Shown here: one piece after another, positions 55,257 through 63,967 of the stretch
Position numbering within the stretch: the first letter of the stretch is position 1
How the letters are laid out: each line of letters starts with the position of its first letter
Source of the DNA: Caballeronia sp. NK8
Lineage (GTDB): Bacteria > Pseudomonadota > Gammaproteobacteria > Burkholderiales > Burkholderiaceae
Assembly: GCF_018408855.1 (NCBI RefSeq)
Contig: NZ_AP024322.1
Span: forward strand, 1,054,001-1,118,000
DNA length: 64,000 nt
Direction of reading: 5' to 3'
Made by a program: the position numbers and the translations under genes
Notes under the pieces: model-generated
Told to the model about the DNA's origin: nothing
Seen by the model: only the letters and a program-made list of their open reading frames with translations
Database searches by the model: none

Positions 55257-56690
55257 CTAGTTCTGAACGACGCGCATCGACTTGGGCCGCGAGAAATCGA
55301 GCTCCTCGCTGCTATACGCTTTCACCTTCTTCAACTCCCAGTTCTGAACGAATCCGGAAAACTCGGCCACTCGATTGTACGAGAGGTTATCCCAATCCGA
55401 GAGTTGCACCGCCGTTCCGGGATCCGCCTCGACCTGAACCTCCTGACCGTATACCCAGTCAGGCAACGAATAACCCGACGTCTTCCCGGCCGGCAAGCAA
55501 TATCGTTCTGCCGACGTCATGTTGGTGATGCACCCAAGCGGTGTGCTGTCACGCACGACGCGCATCGAACGCGGTTGCCTGAAGTCGAGACTTGCGCCAT
55601 TGGATGCCTTGACATCCTTGAGCTTGCCCTTTTCCACGGTGCCGATGAACGTCGCGATACGGTCAGAGGGGAGATTCGGCGAATCCGACAGTACCACTGC
55701 CGTTCCCGGCGCAGCATCGACATGGACATTGCGCGAATCGATCCACGACGGAAGCGCATTCGCCTGCTCGCCGGCCTTCAGGCAATATCGCGCGCCGGTC
55801 TTCTCAGCGACAATGCAGCCCTGCGGTTGTTCAGCGGATAGAAAACGAGCTTCCGGGTAGATCGACTTGATCCAGTCAACCCAACTCGATACGCGCGCGC
55901 CCGTCGCGAGGGTGCCCGAACCACCATTGGTGGTCGCGATGATGACCGGCGCGCCGCCTCGGATCTGCCACCACGCCGATCCGCTGTCTCCCGACTTGGG
56001 CTGCGCCCAGTATTGGGATGGGCCGACAGAAATGTAGTCGGCGCCGATTCCATGGTCGGTTTCAAAGGTGCGGCTAATCCGGCTGCGAGCATACAATCGC
56101 CGATCACCCGTAGCCGGCCAAAACGCGTTGTTTTGAGTACCGACGGCCCAGGCTCCGTAGCCCACGTAGATTACGTCGCGCCCGACTTCGTCTTGCGCAT
56201 CGTTCAGGATCGGCCGTTCGACGGGCCGGCCATTCGCATCGACCAACCTTTCTTTTGCGGGAAGCTTCAGAATCGCGATATCCGTCGATGCGCCGCCCAA
56301 CCCCTGCGGTATGTTGATTCGTTGCGGCAGAATATATGCCGTACCTTTTCCAGATGCGATCACGCGTCCATTCCACGCCATGAATTCGCCCTTCTGATCG
56401 AACTCGGTCAGCTTTTTCTTTTCCTTGACGCAATGCGCCGCGGCCAAGATGTAACTCTGGCCATCCTTGTCGCCGAGCCAGGTGCCGGTGCACTCACCGA
56501 TATTGCCGACAGTGAGCCATGGAGATTGGTAACTGAACGAACGTAACGTGTCGTTGTGCGTCTTGATGCTGTTCGCCACGTCGGAAGTGTCGCCCCCGTA
56601 GTATTTGAACGTTGCCTCGTCGATCGCGACCGCGTGTGCAGATGTTGCGACCAGAAATGCCGTGAATGCGGCAGAACTCTTTTTCTTCAT
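55257..56690 (-). CDS. Secreted trypsin-like serine protease with duplicated C-terminal module
   Basis: A 477-residue protein. The signal peptide ends near SAHA (residue 20). A chymotrypsin-fold protease domain follows (about 55-280) with triad H86 (AAAHC), D137 (STDIAIL) and S236 (KSGDSGSAW). Two about 90-residue repeats (291-380 and 386-476) each have a Cys pair (C292/C303 and C387/C398), a PGTAV-LSD segment and the ending MRVV. They resemble beta-gamma-crystallin-like modules only in outline. GGGAG precedes the ATG at 56690. Third-position GC is lower than in core genes. Extracellular or periplasmic proteolysis is inferred. Confidence 0.88.
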   Translation of the reverse strand: MKKKSSAAFTAFLVATSAHAVAIDEATFKYYGGDTSDVANSIKTHNDTLRSFSYQSPWLTVGNIGECTGTWLGDKDGQSYILAAAHCVKEKKKLTEFDQKGEFMAWNGRVIASGKGTAYILPQRINIPQGLGGASTDIAILKLPAKERLVDANGRPVERPILNDAQDEVGRDVIYVGYGAWAVGTQNNAFWPATGDRRLYARSRISRTFETDHGIGADYISVGPSQYWAQPKSGDSGSAWWQIRGGAPVIIATTNGGSGTLATGARVSSWVDWIKSIYPEARFLSAEQPQGCIVAEKTGARYCLKAGEQANALPSWIDSRNVHVDAAPGTAVVLSDSPNLPSDRIATFIGTVEKGKLKDVKASNGASLDFRQPRSMRVVRDSTPLGCITNMTSAERYCLPAGKTSGYSLPDWVYGQEVQVEADPGTAVQLSDWDNLSYNRVAEFSGFVQNWELKKVKAYSSEELDFSRPKSMRVVQN

Positions 56691-56723
56691 TTTCTCCCTC
56701 TTACAAAAAATGCTGTGCACGGG

Positions 56724-56915
56724 CTAGCGGGCAGCTTGTTCCCTGTCACTCGTTGCCGATGCCTCGGTGCGCGCGTGGGCGCTTATAACGGACGTGGACG
56801 CGTTGGCGGTTGCGCCTGTGTCATCCGCGTCGCTGGAGCCGCCTCCACCACAGGCGGAAAGCAACACAAGGCTGGCGAGAGCCAGGGATACGGCGATGTG
56901 TTTTTCGAGAGACAT
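56724..56915 (-). CDS. Small lipoprotein upstream of the protease gene
   Basis: A 63-residue protein with a lipoprotein signal peptide and lipobox LSAC (about residues 29-32), then Gly4, a short acidic patch and a Ser/Thr/Ala-rich tail. The ATG at 56915 (MSLEKHIAVSLALASLVLLS at the start) follows GGAAAG. It lies 33 bp upstream of the protease gene, so they are probably co-transcribed. It might anchor or restrain the protease; that is conjecture. Confidence 0.7.
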   Translation of the reverse strand: MSLEKHIAVSLALASLVLLSACGGGGSSDADDTGATANASTSVISAHARTEASATSDREQAAR

Positions 56916-58005
56916 CTTTGATTTTCTTTCCGAGAACGTTTTCAACAGGGCGGGAGTATCTCGGATATTCGATTACTAGTCTTCGAATGCAATCAATTTG
57001 ACAAAAACGTGGATTCGCCTGTACGGCACAGGCGACGACAAGAGCGAGAAGCATATCGGGCATCGGGCGCGACACGAAGGTCACGTCTGACGCGGGGCGC
57101 GCGACGGGCTTCGGCGGGAGTTGCGCGAGTGAGGAGCCACAGACGGCTGCGAGCAGTTCGCGCGTGCGTGCGAATTTTGAGTCGAGCGACTCAAAGGCGG
57201 ACACGGAACAATTAAAATCCCCGGCATATTGGTTTAATGCGGAGTCAGAGATAATAAGGCCGAGTCGTAATCGGCGCAGTGCCACCATGAAGACGAGTTG
57301 AAACGTTGACCGAATGCCGGGCGCCTCGGCAAACGGCTAAATAATCTGGCGTCCTTCGTGACTAGGTGGAGGTGAATTAGTGCCGCTGGGCTAAAAAGCG
57401 GCCCACCGGCTACTAATCCTTTGGGCTGGTGGTCGTTCTCCGTGTCTTGGAACAAACGGTTGTCGATGGAGTGGCCCTGGCCACTCGGGATACCGTCGAA
57501 CATGCGCTTGTAAATGCGGAGTCCGCTTCATATCGCCCATCGCGGATCGCGGGCGGACGTAATTTCCCACGACGGCATAAGAAGGGAAGCCAGCCGCAAA
57601 CGCGTAGGGTCCCCGCAGCGCCGATTGTGTTCGTTGCGACCGCGCTAAAGTCGCGAAGCTGATGCCGCACGCTTCGAATGCGCGCATTTGCTATTCACGC
57701 GCAGGGAAGTAAGCCTTAGCGAGGGCGGGCTCGTATTTTTGCGCGTTTCCATTCAGTTCGAATCCAGATCGGCTGTCCGACCGGGGCAACCAAGCCAAAT
57801 TCCCCATAAGCACGAAAAGCCTGCATGAGCATTCACTCATGCAGGCTTCTGTGCGATCTTGCCAACCTTATCGAAACGGGCGCAACCAGAGGTGCGCTAC
57901 TCCGCGAGCTTTCACGCGACCTGCGCGCGAATCCGCGACCCGATCGATCTCAGGTTGCAGTGCCGATCCTATCCAGACAGACGAGGGCAGGGCGCCCCGC
58001 GTCGA
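56916..58005. other. 1.1 kb without a convincing gene
   Basis: Several open frames cross this stretch on both strands but overlap one another, lack ribosome binding sites and show weak codon bias. Around 57395-57435 an 8-bp stem (CCACCGGC with GCTGGTGG) is visible. The rpsU terminator is at 57817-57848. The region may be decayed island DNA or may contain a structured RNA. Confidence 0.5.
57817..57848 (-). terminator. Distal terminator of rpsU
   Basis: A perfect 13-bp stem (57817-57829 with 57836-57848) with a 6-base loop, followed on the minus strand by TTCG after the stem's own TT. It lies about 160 bp past the rpsU stop. Confidence 0.7.
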
Positions 58006-58218
58006 TCAATAGAACTTCTTCGGCAGTTGCGCGCGACGGATCTGCTTGCGCAGACGAGCAACAGCAGCAGCTTTCTTGCGCTTGCGCTCGGTGGTCGGCT
58101 TTTCATAGGCCATGCGCGACTTGAGCTCTTGAATCAGGCCCGTGCGTTCGACGGTACGGCGAAAACGACGCATGGCGACGTCGAAAGGCTCGTTCTCTTT
58201 CAACAGTACTTTAGTCAT
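58006..58218 (-). CDS. rpsU: Ribosomal protein S21
   Basis: A 70-residue small-subunit protein, Lys/Arg-rich. It begins [20 protein letters not shown] and carries the conserved [15 protein letters not shown] stretch near the C-terminus. S21 helps mRNA selection at initiation. It is not followed by dnaG-rpoD as in the classical operon; Burkholderiaceae often have more than one S21 gene. Confidence 0.96.
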   Translation of the reverse strand: MTKVLLKENEPFDVAMRRFRRTVERTGLIQELKSRMAYEKPTTERKRKKAAAVARLRKQIRRAQLPKKFY

Positions 58219-58381
58219 TGAAATCTCGGTTGATCTGGCCCTGCCAGAATTTAGGGCAAAACGCAATTGTACACTTTTTGAGCTATACCCTGCACGCACT
58301 TTGTACGAAACGCGCACATGCGGACTCGGGAATCAAATCGTAGGTCGTTGAATCGAGACGACAATCCCGAAAAACCCGCGC

Positions 58382-58717
58382 TCAGAAGCCGCGCGAGCGG
58401 ACGGGCCGGGGATCGGGCGCGGCCTCGCGCGCGTCGGGTTGATCGATCGTCACGTCGGTTCGCGCCAGCGCGACGCACGGCAAAATCCAGCCCTCGGCTT
58501 TTTCCTCGGCGGTCAGTCCCGGCCACTCGACGCGATACGCGATCTCGCCGCCGACGATCCGGCACAGGCACGCGCGGCAGGTTCCGTTGCGACACGATCG
58601 CGGCAGCGACAGCCCCGCCCGCAGCGCCGCTTCGAGCAGCGTCTCGCCGTCTCGCACCGCGACGAAGTGCCCAGCCGGCTCGATGATCAACGCGAAGGCG
58701 CGCGCTTCGTCCGTCAC
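58382..58717 (-). CDS. Plant-type [2Fe-2S] ferredoxin
   Basis: A 111-residue ferredoxin with cysteines at 42, 47, 50 and 81 (SCRNGTCRACLC and ILPCVAL), the spacing of plant-type [2Fe-2S] domains. The start is a GTG at 58717 that overlaps the stop of the upstream gene (GTGA), so it is translationally coupled to it. An electron carrier for an unidentified oxygenase or reductase. Confidence 0.88.
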   Translation of the reverse strand: MTDEARAFALIIEPAGHFVAVRDGETLLEAALRAGLSLPRSCRNGTCRACLCRIVGGEIAYRVEWPGLTAEEKAEGWILPCVALARTDVTIDQPDAREAAPDPRPVRSRGF

Positions 58718-59307
58718 GCTTCTACCTCGACAACCGCGCGGCCATTGGTGAGGTCGCGCAATTCGGCGGCTGCCGGCTCGCGCGCGACGGCGGCCATCCG
58801 CACGACGAGACGCACGGTCATCCCGTATTCGCTTTGCACGAGTTCGGCATCGTTCTGCTCGATCCAGCGGCGCACGCGCGCTTCGTCGGCATAGTCGACT
58901 TCGATGGCCATCGAGCCGCGCTCGATCCGCTCCACGCGTTCGGCCAGTTGCATCGCACTCGCGATCGCATCGGTGTAGGCGCGCACGAGGCCGCCCGCGC
59001 CCAGCTTGATGCCGCCGTAGTAACGCACGACCGCGGCCAGAACGCCGTCGACTTCGTGATGCCGCAGCACTTCGAGAATCGGCCGCCCGGCTGTGCCGGA
59101 TGGCTCGCCGTCATCGGACATGCCCGACTGGCCGCCCGCGAGCAGCGCCCAACAAACGTGCGTCGCAGTGGGGTGCGTCGCGCGCAGGCGTTCGAGCTCG
59201 CGCATCGCTTCGTTGCGATCCGCGACGGGAATCGCGAGCGCGATGAAGCGGCTCTTGCGGATGTCGATTTCGGCGCTGACGGGCGCGGCGAGGGTGTAGG
59301 TCGGCAA
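58714..59307 (-). CDS. YigZ/IMPACT family protein
   Basis: A 197-residue protein of the UPF0029/IMPACT family. It has the N-terminal SRFIALAIPV region, the block DGEPSGTAGRPILEVLRHHE and YYGGIKLGAGGLVRAY, and a C-terminal domain of EF-G-like fold. Its biochemical role in bacteria is uncertain. The start appears to be TTG at 59307; no ATG with a ribosome binding site lies nearby. Its stop overlaps the ferredoxin start. Confidence 0.9.
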   Translation of the reverse strand: MPTYTLAAPVSAEIDIRKSRFIALAIPVADRNEAMRELERLRATHPTATHVCWALLAGGQSGMSDDGEPSGTAGRPILEVLRHHEVDGVLAAVVRYYGGIKLGAGGLVRAYTDAIASAMQLAERVERIERGSMAIEVDYADEARVRRWIEQNDAELVQSEYGMTVRLVVRMAAVAREPAAAELRDLTNGRAVVEVEA

Positions 59308-59360
59308 GGCTAAAAACGCGCGGAAGCAAATGCCGAATCATAGCCGCTCGGCGCGACCGG

Positions 59361-59909
59361 TCATGCCGTGGCGTCCTGAGCAGTATTCAGCGCGCGCTGC
59401 ATCAGCACGGTATCGACCCATCGTCCGTGCTTGAAGCCCACATCGCGCAGCACGCCGACATGCTCGAAGCCGAGCCGCGCATGCAGCGCGATCGATCCCG
59501 CGTTGCCGCTGTTGCCGATCACCGCGATCATCTGCCGCCACGGTCCGCGTTCGCATCGCTCGATGAGCGCGGTGAGCAGCGCGAGGCCAATGCCGCGCGC
59601 GCCAAATCCATCGGCGACATAGACCGAGTCCTCGATCGTATGGCGGTAAGCCGAACGCGGCCGGTACGTCGACGCATACGCGTAGCCGGCGAGTTGGCCA
59701 TCGAGTTCGGCGACGAGATAGGGCAGGCCCGCCGACGTGATCGCCGCATGGCGCGTGCGTATTTCGTCGACGGAAGGCGCGATCTCCTCGAACGTCGCGA
59801 GCGCGTGCTCCACGTAGTGCGAGTAGATGCGCGCGATGGCGTCGAAGTCGGCGGGCGCGGCGGCGCGCACGAGCGGACGAGCGATGTCGTGTGAAGCCAT
59901 GGCTGTCAT
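59361..59909 (-). CDS. GNAT-family N-acetyltransferase, phosphinothricin-acetyltransferase-like
   Basis: About 182 residues of GNAT fold. It has the segments VRAAAPADFDAIARIYSHYV, GYAYASTYRPRSAYRHTIED and GFGARGIGLALLTALIE, the acetyl-CoA-binding loop. The pattern is that of the phosphinothricin/methionine-derivative acetyltransferase group; the natural substrate is unknown. The ATG at 59909 and one 3 codons later are equally plausible; neither has a strong ribosome binding site. Confidence 0.9.
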   Translation of the reverse strand: MTAMASHDIARPLVRAAAPADFDAIARIYSHYVEHALATFEEIAPSVDEIRTRHAAITSAGLPYLVAELDGQLAGYAYASTYRPRSAYRHTIEDSVYVADGFGARGIGLALLTALIERCERGPWRQMIAVIGNSGNAGSIALHARLGFEHVGVLRDVGFKHGRWVDTVLMQRALNTAQDATA

Positions 59910-60173
59910 TTCACGCAAGGAAAGCGCTGTTTCTGGTCTGGCCATTTTCGCACGGCGCGCGGTCGGCAAAAAAAGCATCCACAGGCCGTGCGGAAGCCCA
60001 CCTAAAAGCGAAGGTTTGGGCAAAGAAAACGTTGAACCGCGCGATGCGCGGCCCCTAAACTAAGTCGTTTGTCCGAGACTCTCGCAAGAGCGGCGCAAGA
60101 CCAGCCGACGTCGTCGAGCAGAAAACAAGAAAACGCGCGCGCGAACCCTTTGCGCCGCGGACCATAACATGCA

Positions 60174-61763
60174 ATGAACAACATCCAACGTGGGGCGCTG
60201 GCGGCGCTTCTGATCGTCATCGTGGTGATTGCGGCGCTGGCGCCGGCGGGGATCGGCTTTTTGTTCGCTCAGCGCAGCCAGCAGCAGGAGCAGTCCGAAC
60301 GCCTGAACACGGTCGCCAATGCCGCGCTCTATCGCGCCGAAGACGTGACGCGGCGTCTTTCGGGCGCGCTCGGCGAGATCGGCAAGGTGGCGGCGGCGCC
60401 GTGCTCGCCGCCGTATCTGAAGGAACTGCGGCGCATCGCGCTCACGCACGAGCAAGTGCGCGATGCCGGCGCCTACGATCGCGACGGCCGCTGGCAATGT
60501 TCGTCTCTACTGGGCGCGGTGTCGGCCGGCGTGCTCGACGGCCTCACGCTGCCGCCGCCCGACTGGCGCTCGCGCGATGGCGTGATGGCCTGGTACGGGC
60601 TGGCGCGTCTGCCGGGCGGCAAGGTCTCGCTCGTGATGGGCCGCGACGGCTTCTATATCGCCGCCGATCCTTCGCTCTATGTCGACACGCTCGACCCGGA
60701 CGGCGATCGCTCCGGCGGCGTCGGGATCATCAATACCGATGTGAGCCGCGTGATCGCGACCACGCCCGCCACCGACGCCGCCGCGGTCCTCGCCGTGTAT
60801 CGCGCCCCTCCGCCCGCGCGCGACGACGACTCGCCCTACATCGTGCGGCGCTCCGCGTCGATGCCGCTCGCGGTCGTCGTGAGCGCGCCGCATCAGTCGT
60901 TGCGCCAGCGCGTACGCACGCTGCCGTGGGGCTGGCTGCTCGGCGGCGTCGCGGCGGGACTCGCGTTCGCGGGCTGGGCTGCGTTCTTCATCGTGCGCCG
61001 GCTGTCGCCGCGCGGCCAGTTGAGCGACGCCGTGCGGCGGCACCAGTTCATCGTCGCGTATCAGCCGATCGTCGATCTCGCCACGCGACGCTGCGTCGGC
61101 GCTGAAGCACTGGTGCGCTGGAAGTATCACGACCGCATCGTGCGGCCCGATCATTTCATTCCGCTCGCGGAGCATCGCGGACTGATCCAGGCGATCACCG
61201 ATCAGGTCCTCGACACGATCCTGCTCGAACTCGGCGATTTTCTTAAGCGCTACCCGGAGTACTACGTTTCGGTGAACCTGTCCGCGCCGGATCTCACCAC
61301 GCACCGTTTTCTCGAAGTGCTCGGCCCGGCGCTCGCGCGTCAGGGTGTGCGGCCCGCGCAGATCCGCATCGAGGCGACCGAGCGCAGCTTCCTCGACGCC
61401 GATGCCGCCAAGGAAGTCATCAGCGCCTTCCGGGACGCCGGCCACGCCGTCTATCTCGACGATTTCGGCACCGGCTATTCGAGCCTTTCGCATCTGCAGA
61501 ACTTCCGCATCGACGGCCTGAAGATCGACAAGTCCTTCGTCGATACGATTGGGCAGGACGCGGCGTCGAGCAGTGTCGCGTCGCACATCATCGACATGGC
61601 TGCGACCCTCGACGTGCAGGTGATCGCCGAGGGCATCGAGCGCGAGGAGCAGGCCGCGTATCTGCATGCGCGCGGCGCGCGTTTCGGGCAAGGCTGGCTC
61701 TTTTCTGCGCCGCTTTCCGCCGCCGAATTCATTCGCTATGCGGGGAGAATGCGCGGTGCTTGA
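60174..61763 (+). CDS. CSS-motif/EAL cyclic-di-GMP phosphodiesterase
   Basis: A 529-residue protein. An N-terminal membrane helix (about residues 9-32), a periplasmic CSS-motif sensor domain (with the cysteine in APCSPPYLKEL and another in WQCSSLL) and a second helix near 258-278 precede the EAL domain (about 285-525). EAL motif AEALVRW, the DDFGTGYSS loop, EATE and KIDKSFV suggest an active phosphodiesterase. The redox-sensitive cysteines of CSS domains regulate related enzymes through periplasmic disulfide formation. It stands alone. Confidence 0.93.
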   Translation: MNNIQRGALAALLIVIVVIAALAPAGIGFLFAQRSQQQEQSERLNTVANAALYRAEDVTRRLSGALGEIGKVAAAPCSPPYLKELRRIALTHEQVRDAGAYDRDGRWQCSSLLGAVSAGVLDGLTLPPPDWRSRDGVMAWYGLARLPGGKVSLVMGRDGFYIAADPSLYVDTLDPDGDRSGGVGIINTDVSRVIATTPATDAAAVLAVYRAPPPARDDDSPYIVRRSASMPLAVVVSAPHQSLRQRVRTLPWGWLLGGVAAGLAFAGWAAFFIVRRLSPRGQLSDAVRRHQFIVAYQPIVDLATRRCVGAEALVRWKYHDRIVRPDHFIPLAEHRGLIQAITDQVLDTILLELGDFLKRYPEYYVSVNLSAPDLTTHRFLEVLGPALARQGVRPAQIRIEATERSFLDADAAKEVISAFRDAGHAVYLDDFGTGYSSLSHLQNFRIDGLKIDKSFVDTIGQDAASSSVASHIIDMAATLDVQVIAEGIEREEQAAYLHARGARFGQGWLFSAPLSAAEFIRYAGRMRGA

Positions 61764-61822
61764 TTGCGCTTGATCGGCATGGAATCGTCCTCACTTAGTG
61801 AGTTTCCAGACGAGGCACGACC

Positions 61823-62221
61823 ATGAACGACCAGACAGCCACCGCTTTTCTTCGCGACGTGCGGCATCCGCTGCTCGCGCTTCATCGCAGCGTGCTCGCG
61901 CATCTGCGCACGCGGCACGAAGCCGAGTTCGGGCCGGTGTCGCCGGGCGAATTCCTGCAGATCGTGATCAACGGCTCGGCGTATCGCTGGCTGACGCCGC
62001 TTTCGACGCTGATCGCCGCCCTCGACGACGTTCTCGACGACGACGAAGCCACCGCCGACGCGCGCATCGCGCACGCGAAGGCGGTCGTCGACATGTTCAG
62101 CGCCGGCACGCGCGATCCGGTCTTCGCGGAGCAGTTTCTGCCCTTGCTGCAGGACAGCCCGGACGTCGCCGTGGCGAACGGGCAGGTCGCGCAACTCGTG
62201 CGCGGCGTCGCGCGCACGTAA
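61823..62221 (+). CDS. Hypothetical cytosolic protein
   Basis: A 132-residue acidic, mostly helical protein (FLRDVRHPLLALHRSVLAHL and DDVLDDDEATADARIAHAK segments). GAGG lies about 10 bases before the ATG. Codon use is typical of the genome. No family recognised; lies between the EAL gene and the hisQM operon. Confidence 0.75.
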   Translation: MNDQTATAFLRDVRHPLLALHRSVLAHLRTRHEAEFGPVSPGEFLQIVINGSAYRWLTPLSTLIAALDDVLDDDEATADARIAHAKAVVDMFSAGTRDPVFAEQFLPLLQDSPDVAVANGQVAQLVRGVART

Positions 62222-62503
62222 AAGGCATGCGCGCGGTCTATCGAAAATGCGACCTGAAAAATGCAAATTTCGTCGACCGCGCGTGTGCGGGTTTTCCTGT
62301 CTGTCGCACGCGGGCAGCGTTGCGCGGCGGGCGCATGACGGCGCCGCCGCGCGTTTCATCCTTATGCTGCATCGCAGCAAGCCGCCTTCATCCCATTTGA
62401 GCGATTGATTTTCGCTTGCGAGTATCGCCCCCAATCGCCGGAGTGCGCCTGACGACGCGCTCCGTCTCTTTCCGGTCAACTCGAAAGACGATGGAGGCAC
62501 CTC

Positions 62504-63193
62504 TTGATCCTATACGGCTACGGCCCGCTCCTCTGGGCGGGCGCCAAAGCGACGCTCGCGCTCGCGGTGCTGTCTCTCGCGGTATCGGTGCTGCTCGGTC
62601 TGATGGGCGCATCCGCGAGGCTCTCGCGTCACGCCGCCTTGCGCGGCATCGCGACCGCCTACACGACGCTGATCCGCTCGGTGCCCGATCTCGTGCTGAT
62701 GCTGCTGCTGTTCTACAGCATCCAGATCGCGGTGAACAATCTCACCGATGCCATCGGCTGGGATCAGTTCGACATCGATCCTTTCACGGCTGGCGTGCTC
62801 ACGCTCGGTTTCATCTACGGCGCGTATTTCACCGAGACGTTTCGCGGCGCGTTTCTCGCCGTGCCGCGCGGCCAGCTGGAGGCGGGCAGCGCTTACGGCA
62901 TGAGCGGCATGCGCGTGTTCGCGCGCATTCTGTTTCCGCAGATGATGCGTTTCGCGCTGCCGGGCATCGGCAATAACTGGCAGGTGCTCGTGAAGGCGAC
63001 GGCGCTCGTGTCAATTATCGGTCTCGCCGATGTCGTGAAGGCCGCGCAGGACGCGGGCAAGAGCACCTTCAACATGTTCTTCTTCATCCTGATCGCGGCG
63101 TTGATCTATCTCGTGATCACGAGCGCATCGAACCTCGTGCTGATGGCGCTCGAGCGCCGCTATTCAATCGGCGTGCGGCATGCCGAACTTTGA
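62504..63193 (+). CDS. hisQ: HisQ-like ABC permease for basic amino acids (TTG start)
   Basis: A 229-residue inner-membrane permease of the HAAT family with about five helices and the EAA-type cytoplasmic loop (VPRGQLEAGSAYGMSG). The start appears to be TTG at 62504, with GGAGG 6 bases upstream. It is followed by hisM 21 bp later. No periplasmic binding protein gene (hisJ/argT) precedes it here; it must lie elsewhere or downstream. Confidence 0.93.
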   Translation: MILYGYGPLLWAGAKATLALAVLSLAVSVLLGLMGASARLSRHAALRGIATAYTTLIRSVPDLVLMLLLFYSIQIAVNNLTDAIGWDQFDIDPFTAGVLTLGFIYGAYFTETFRGAFLAVPRGQLEAGSAYGMSGMRVFARILFPQMMRFALPGIGNNWQVLVKATALVSIIGLADVVKAAQDAGKSTFNMFFFILIAALIYLVITSASNLVLMALERRYSIGVRHAEL

Positions 63194-63214
63194 TCCCTGT
63201 CAGCGAGACAAGCC

Positions 63215-63949
63215 ATGATCCAGATCTTCGCCGAATACTGGCGCCCGTTTCTGTACTCCGACGGCATGCGCGCGTCGGGTCTCGTCGTCACCTTGTGGCT
63301 GCTCGCCGCTTCCATCGTACTCGGCTTCTGCGCGGCGGTGCCGCTCGCCTGCGCGCGGGTATCGCGAAACCGCTGGCTCTCGACGCCCGTTCGCCTCTAC
63401 ACGTACGTGTTCCGCGGCACGCCGCTCTACGTGCAACTGCTGCTGCTCTACACCGGCATGTACAGCCTCGAATTCGTGCGCACGCAATCCGTGCTGGAGG
63501 CGTTCTTCAAGAGCGGCTTCAACTGCGCGATTCTCGCCTTCGCGCTGAACACATGTGCCTACACGACCGAGATCTTCGCGGGCGCGATCCGCGGGATTGC
63601 GCACGGCGAAGTGGAAGCCGCGCGCGCCTACGGCATGAGCACTTTCACGATGTATCGCCGCGTGATCCTGCCGTCGGCGTTGCGCCGCGCCTTGCCTTTG
63701 TACAGCAACGAAGTGATCCTGATGCTGCACGCGACGACCGTCGCCTTCACGGCCACGGTGCCGGACATCCTGAAGGTCGCGCGCGACGCGAACTCGGCGA
63801 CTTATCAGTCGTTCGAATCGTTCGGCATCGCGGCGCTTCTGTACGTTGCGATCTCGTTCGCGCTCGTTGCGGCGTTCCGGCGCGCGGAGCGTCACTGGCT
63901 CGCCTATCTGCGCCCGGCGGGCGCGGCGCGCGCGCCGCGCCGCGCCTGA
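63215..63949 (+). CDS. hisM: HisM-like ABC permease for basic amino acids
   Basis: A 244-residue permease paired with HisQ, with several helices and the EAA-loop segment GIAHGEVEAARAYGMST. The C-terminal end is basic. It forms the heterodimeric membrane channel of the histidine/lysine/arginine/ornithine importer. The ATG at 63215 starts MIQIFAEYWRPFLY. Confidence 0.93.
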   Translation: MIQIFAEYWRPFLYSDGMRASGLVVTLWLLAASIVLGFCAAVPLACARVSRNRWLSTPVRLYTYVFRGTPLYVQLLLLYTGMYSLEFVRTQSVLEAFFKSGFNCAILAFALNTCAYTTEIFAGAIRGIAHGEVEAARAYGMSTFTMYRRVILPSALRRALPLYSNEVILMLHATTVAFTATVPDILKVARDANSATYQSFESFGIAALLYVAISFALVAAFRRAERHWLAYLRPAGAARAPRRA

Positions 63950-63967
63950 GCGGTAGAATTCGAACCC

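Noticed and set aside
57234..57503. Frame of 89 codons on the minus strand in the 1.1-kb gap
   Set aside because: It overlaps other frames of equal quality and has no ribosome binding site or family motif.
57740..57790. Possible degraded tRNA end (GTTCGAATCC and GGCAACCA) before rpsU
   Set aside because: The T-stem cannot form and only about 8 bases match the tRNA-fMet end, too little to call an attachment site.
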